This document shows positions 61,529-64,000 of a stretch of DNA of 64,000 nt, piece after piece. The DNA is from Croceicoccus sp. (GTDB lineage Bacteria; Pseudomonadota; Alphaproteobacteria; Sphingomonadales; Sphingomonadaceae): NCBI GenBank assembly GCA_002694745.1, contig NZMY01000002.1:186001-250000 (forward strand). Reading direction: 5' to 3'. Within the stretch, counting starts at the first letter, position 1. Each line of letters starts with the position of its first letter. The notes below the pieces were generated by a model, which saw only the letters and a list, made by a program, of their open reading frames with translations, was not told the DNA's origin and did not search any database. The position numbers and the translations under genes were made by a program.

Positions 61529-62710
61529 ATGTTTCTGAACTTCCTCGACGAATTGCGCAGCGCGGGCATTCCCGCCAGCCTGAAGGAGCATCTGCTCCTG
61601 CTGGAGGCGCTGGACCGCGAAGTGATCGAGCGCAGGCCCGAGGATTTCTATTATCTCTCGCGCGCGGTCTATGTGAAGGACGAAGGGCTGCTCGACCGGT
61701 TCGATCAGGTGTTTCAGAAGGTCTTCAACGGTGTGCTGTCCGACATGGGCGAGACGCAGGCCGACATCCCCGAGGAATGGCTGCGCGCTGTGGCTGAGAA
61801 ATTCCTGACGCCAGAGGAAATGGCCAAGATCGAGGCGCTGGGCGACTGGGACGAGATCATGGAGACGCTGAAGAAGCGTCTGGAGGAACAGGAAGGCCGT
61901 CATCAGGGCGGCAACAAGTGGATCGGCACCGGCGGGACCAGCCCGTTCGGCCATTCGGGCTATAATCCGGCGGGCGTGCGGATCGGCGGACAATCGAAGC
62001 ACAAGCGCGCGCTCAAGGTCTGGGAAAAGCGCGACTTCGCCAATCTGGACAACACCAAGGAGCTGGGCACGCGCAACATCAAGGTGGCGCTGCGCCGCCT
62101 GCGCCGGTTCGCACGCGAAGGAGCGGCTGAAGAGCTGGACCTCGACGCGACCATCGCGGGCACGGCGCGGCAGGGCTGGCTGGATATCCGCATGCGGCCC
62201 GAACGGCACAATGCGGTGAAGCTGCTGCTGTTTCTCGACGTCGGCGGTTCGATGGACCCGCATGTGAAGCTGGTCGAGGAATTGTTCTCCGCCGCCACGG
62301 GGGAGTTCAAGAACATGGAGTTCTTCTACTTCCACAATTGCCTGTACGATTTCGTCTGGAAGGACAATTCGCGCCGCTGGCAGGACCGCACCCAGACATG
62401 GGACATCCTTCACAAATACGGGCACGACTACAAGGTGATCTTCGTCGGCGATGCGGCGATGAGTCCCTACGAGATCTCGCACCCCGGTGGATCGGTCGAA
62501 TATATGAACGACGAGGCTGGCGCGGTGTGGCTGCAGCGCGTGGCCAACACCTATCCGGCGACAATCTGGCTCAACCCCGAGGCGGAGCGCGTCTGGGACT
62601 ATAGCCAGTCGAACCGCATGATCCGGCAATTGCTGAACGACCGCATGTACCCGCTGACGCTGGGCGGGATCGAGGAGGCGATGCGGCAATTGAGCCGGAA
62701 GCAGGGATGA
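61529..62710 (+). CDS. VWA-domain / CoxE-like protein
   Basis: MFLNFLDELRSAGIPASLKEHLLLLEAL, WEKRDFANLDNTKELGTRNIKVALRRLRRFAREGA, LLLFLDVGGSMDPHVKLVEELFSAA. Confidence 0.9.
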   Translation: MFLNFLDELRSAGIPASLKEHLLLLEALDREVIERRPEDFYYLSRAVYVKDEGLLDRFDQVFQKVFNGVLSDMGETQADIPEEWLRAVAEKFLTPEEMAKIEALGDWDEIMETLKKRLEEQEGRHQGGNKWIGTGGTSPFGHSGYNPAGVRIGGQSKHKRALKVWEKRDFANLDNTKELGTRNIKVALRRLRRFAREGAAEELDLDATIAGTARQGWLDIRMRPERHNAVKLLLFLDVGGSMDPHVKLVEELFSAATGEFKNMEFFYFHNCLYDFVWKDNSRRWQDRTQTWDILHKYGHDYKVIFVGDAAMSPYEISHPGGSVEYMNDEAGAVWLQRVANTYPATIWLNPEAERVWDYSQSNRMIRQLLNDRMYPLTLGGIEEAMRQLSRKQG

Positions 62711-62720
62711 GCGCGAAGCC

Positions 62721-63938
62721 CTAGTAGAGCAGGAAGGGAGCGATCTCTTCGCGCCAGCGCGCTTCGTCGGCGCCCGCTATCTTTTCCAGCTCGGCGGGGG
62801 TCGATGCCGGGTCGTCGACCCATTGGCGCAGCGCCGGACCGCCGTTGATGACATCGATGGCCAGCCGGTCGAATTCGTACTCGTAGGGAAAATCGCGCCA
62901 CAACTCGTAATCCGGATACAGGCGGCGGATCGCCTTGAACGCTAGCGCCTGCAAACGCCACGGGCGGAAGGCGGAATGGTCGTAGAATGCGCCCTCTGCA
63001 TGGATCATCAGGCCCGCGCATAGCTTTCCGGCATGCTTGTGGAACGTCGGCTCGAACCAGCATTCGCGCAGAGCGCAGCCCGCCAGCCATTCGGGCGCGA
63101 ATTGCTGCATGTCGGCCAGTACGGCCTTGGCGTCGATGTCGGGTGCACCGAACAGGACCTCCAGCGGGCGCGTGGTGCCGCGGCCTTCGGACAGGGTCGC
63201 GCCCTCGATCATGACCGTGCCCGCATAGGCGCGAGCCATATTGAGGTTCGCGGCGTTGGGGCTTGGGTTGATCCAGATCCGGTCCGTGGGCCAGCCATGC
63301 CCCTGCGCGGCGTCGGGCTGCCAGCCATCCATCTCGATAACGCGGTATCCGACGTCGAGGCCGAAATGGCGGATAAACCAGTGCCCCATTTCACCCAGGG
63401 TCAGACCGTGGCGCATCACCATCGGGCCTGCGCCGACGAAACTCTCCTGACCGGGCAGAAGCAGCGTGCCTTCCACGGGCCGCCCCGCCGGATTGGGCCG
63501 GTCGAGCACCCAGACTTCCTTGCCCGCTTCGGAAGCAGCCTCAAGCATGTAGAGCAGCGTCGTCACGAAGGTATAGATGCGGCAGCCGAGGTCCTGCAGA
63601 TCGAACAGGAACACGTCGGCGGTCGACATCATCTGGCCGCTGGGCCGCCGTACCTCGCCGTAAAGGCTGAAGACGGGAATGCCATAGGCCGGATCGGTCT
63701 CGTCCGCCGTTTCGACCATATTGTCCTGCTTGTCGCCCTTCAGCCCGTGCTGGGGGCCAAAGGCGGCGGTGATGTCGATATCCTCGCAGGCCATCAGCGC
63801 GTCGAGCGAATGGGTGAGATCGGCCGTCACCGACGCCGGATGCGCGACCAGCGCCACCCGCTTGCCCTTCAGCGGTTCGCGAAGCGCCGGTTCGGCCAGC
63901 AGCCGGTCGATACCGAATTGAACGGAAGGATAGGACAT
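62721..63938 (-). CDS. DUF1343 (YbbC/NamZ-like exo-beta-N-acetylmuramidase family) protein
   Basis: QFGIDRLL, LVAHPASVTADLTHSLDAL, FGPQHGLKGDKQDNM, FDLQDLGCRIYTFVTTLLYMLEAA, NPSPNAANLNMARAYAGTVMIEGATLSEGRGTTRPLEVLFGAPDI. Confidence 0.9.
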   Translation of the reverse strand: MSYPSVQFGIDRLLAEPALREPLKGKRVALVAHPASVTADLTHSLDALMACEDIDITAAFGPQHGLKGDKQDNMVETADETDPAYGIPVFSLYGEVRRPSGQMMSTADVFLFDLQDLGCRIYTFVTTLLYMLEAASEAGKEVWVLDRPNPAGRPVEGTLLLPGQESFVGAGPMVMRHGLTLGEMGHWFIRHFGLDVGYRVIEMDGWQPDAAQGHGWPTDRIWINPSPNAANLNMARAYAGTVMIEGATLSEGRGTTRPLEVLFGAPDIDAKAVLADMQQFAPEWLAGCALRECWFEPTFHKHAGKLCAGLMIHAEGAFYDHSAFRPWRLQALAFKAIRRLYPDYELWRDFPYEYEFDRLAIDVINGGPALRQWVDDPASTPAELEKIAGADEARWREEIAPFLLY

Positions 63939-64000
63939 CAGGCAGGCTCGATCTGGTGCAGGAAGGAATCGGGATGGTGGAAATCGGGCCGCGCCTCTGG
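63938..64000 (-). CDS. C-terminal fragment of an upstream gene truncated by the window edge
   Basis: Reverse strand reads PEARPDFHHPDSFLHQIEPA*, TGA overlapping the ATG of the DUF1343 gene. Confidence 0.5.
   Translation of the reverse strand, partial: PEARPDFHHPDSFLHQIEPA

Noticed and set aside
62235-62270. Degenerate MIDAS (DVGGS instead of DxSxS) in the VWA protein
   Set aside because: DVGGSMDPHV is, as far as I recall, typical of this CoxE-like family, so not noteworthy on its own.
1-64000. tRNA/rRNA genes, CRISPR arrays, IS elements
   Set aside because: Looked through intergenic regions; no cloverleaf, no regularly spaced repeats, no transposase motifs recognised.

Overview
The window is high-GC alphaproteobacterial chromosome, probably Sphingomonadales/Erythrobacteraceae-like judging from gene content and order. 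It is almost fully coding, and I saw no rRNA, tRNA, CRISPR array, transposase or prophage. The backbone is secG; tpiA; ppiD-trpEGDC-moaC-moeA; lexA (with a perfect GTTC-N7-GTTC LexA box); comEC; gltX; gltA; a 14-gene nuo (complex I) operon with extra small ORFs, followed by birA-coaX-rnj; a prepilin peptidase; rph-rdgB; PilZ, NRDE and CAP-domain proteins; hemW-xerC; dedA-gshB-yraN-rsmI with a divergent LpoA-like gene; parE; a moxR / VWA (CoxE-like) pair; and a DUF1343 (NamZ/YbbC-like) gene. Two accessory areas look unusual. (1) 59135-60742 encodes a fusion of a left-handed-beta-helix acyltransferase, an acyl carrier protein and an LnmK-like (acyltransferase/decarboxylase, hot-dog) domain. It directly abuts moxR, sits between moxR and the VWA gene, and is locally GC-poor. 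(2) 15482-22658 holds a histidine-kinase-like protein without the phospho-acceptor His, a DUF2336 protein, an apparently degenerate nucleotidyltransferase/CDP-alcohol-phosphotransferase-like membrane protein, and a 1091-aa two-TM coiled-coil protein. That last protein contains 14 in-register 29-residue repeats and resembles the polarity factor TipN in architecture. Several short perfect tandem duplications and candidate RNA/DNA regulatory elements are also reported. All homology calls come from reading motifs by eye; no database search was run.
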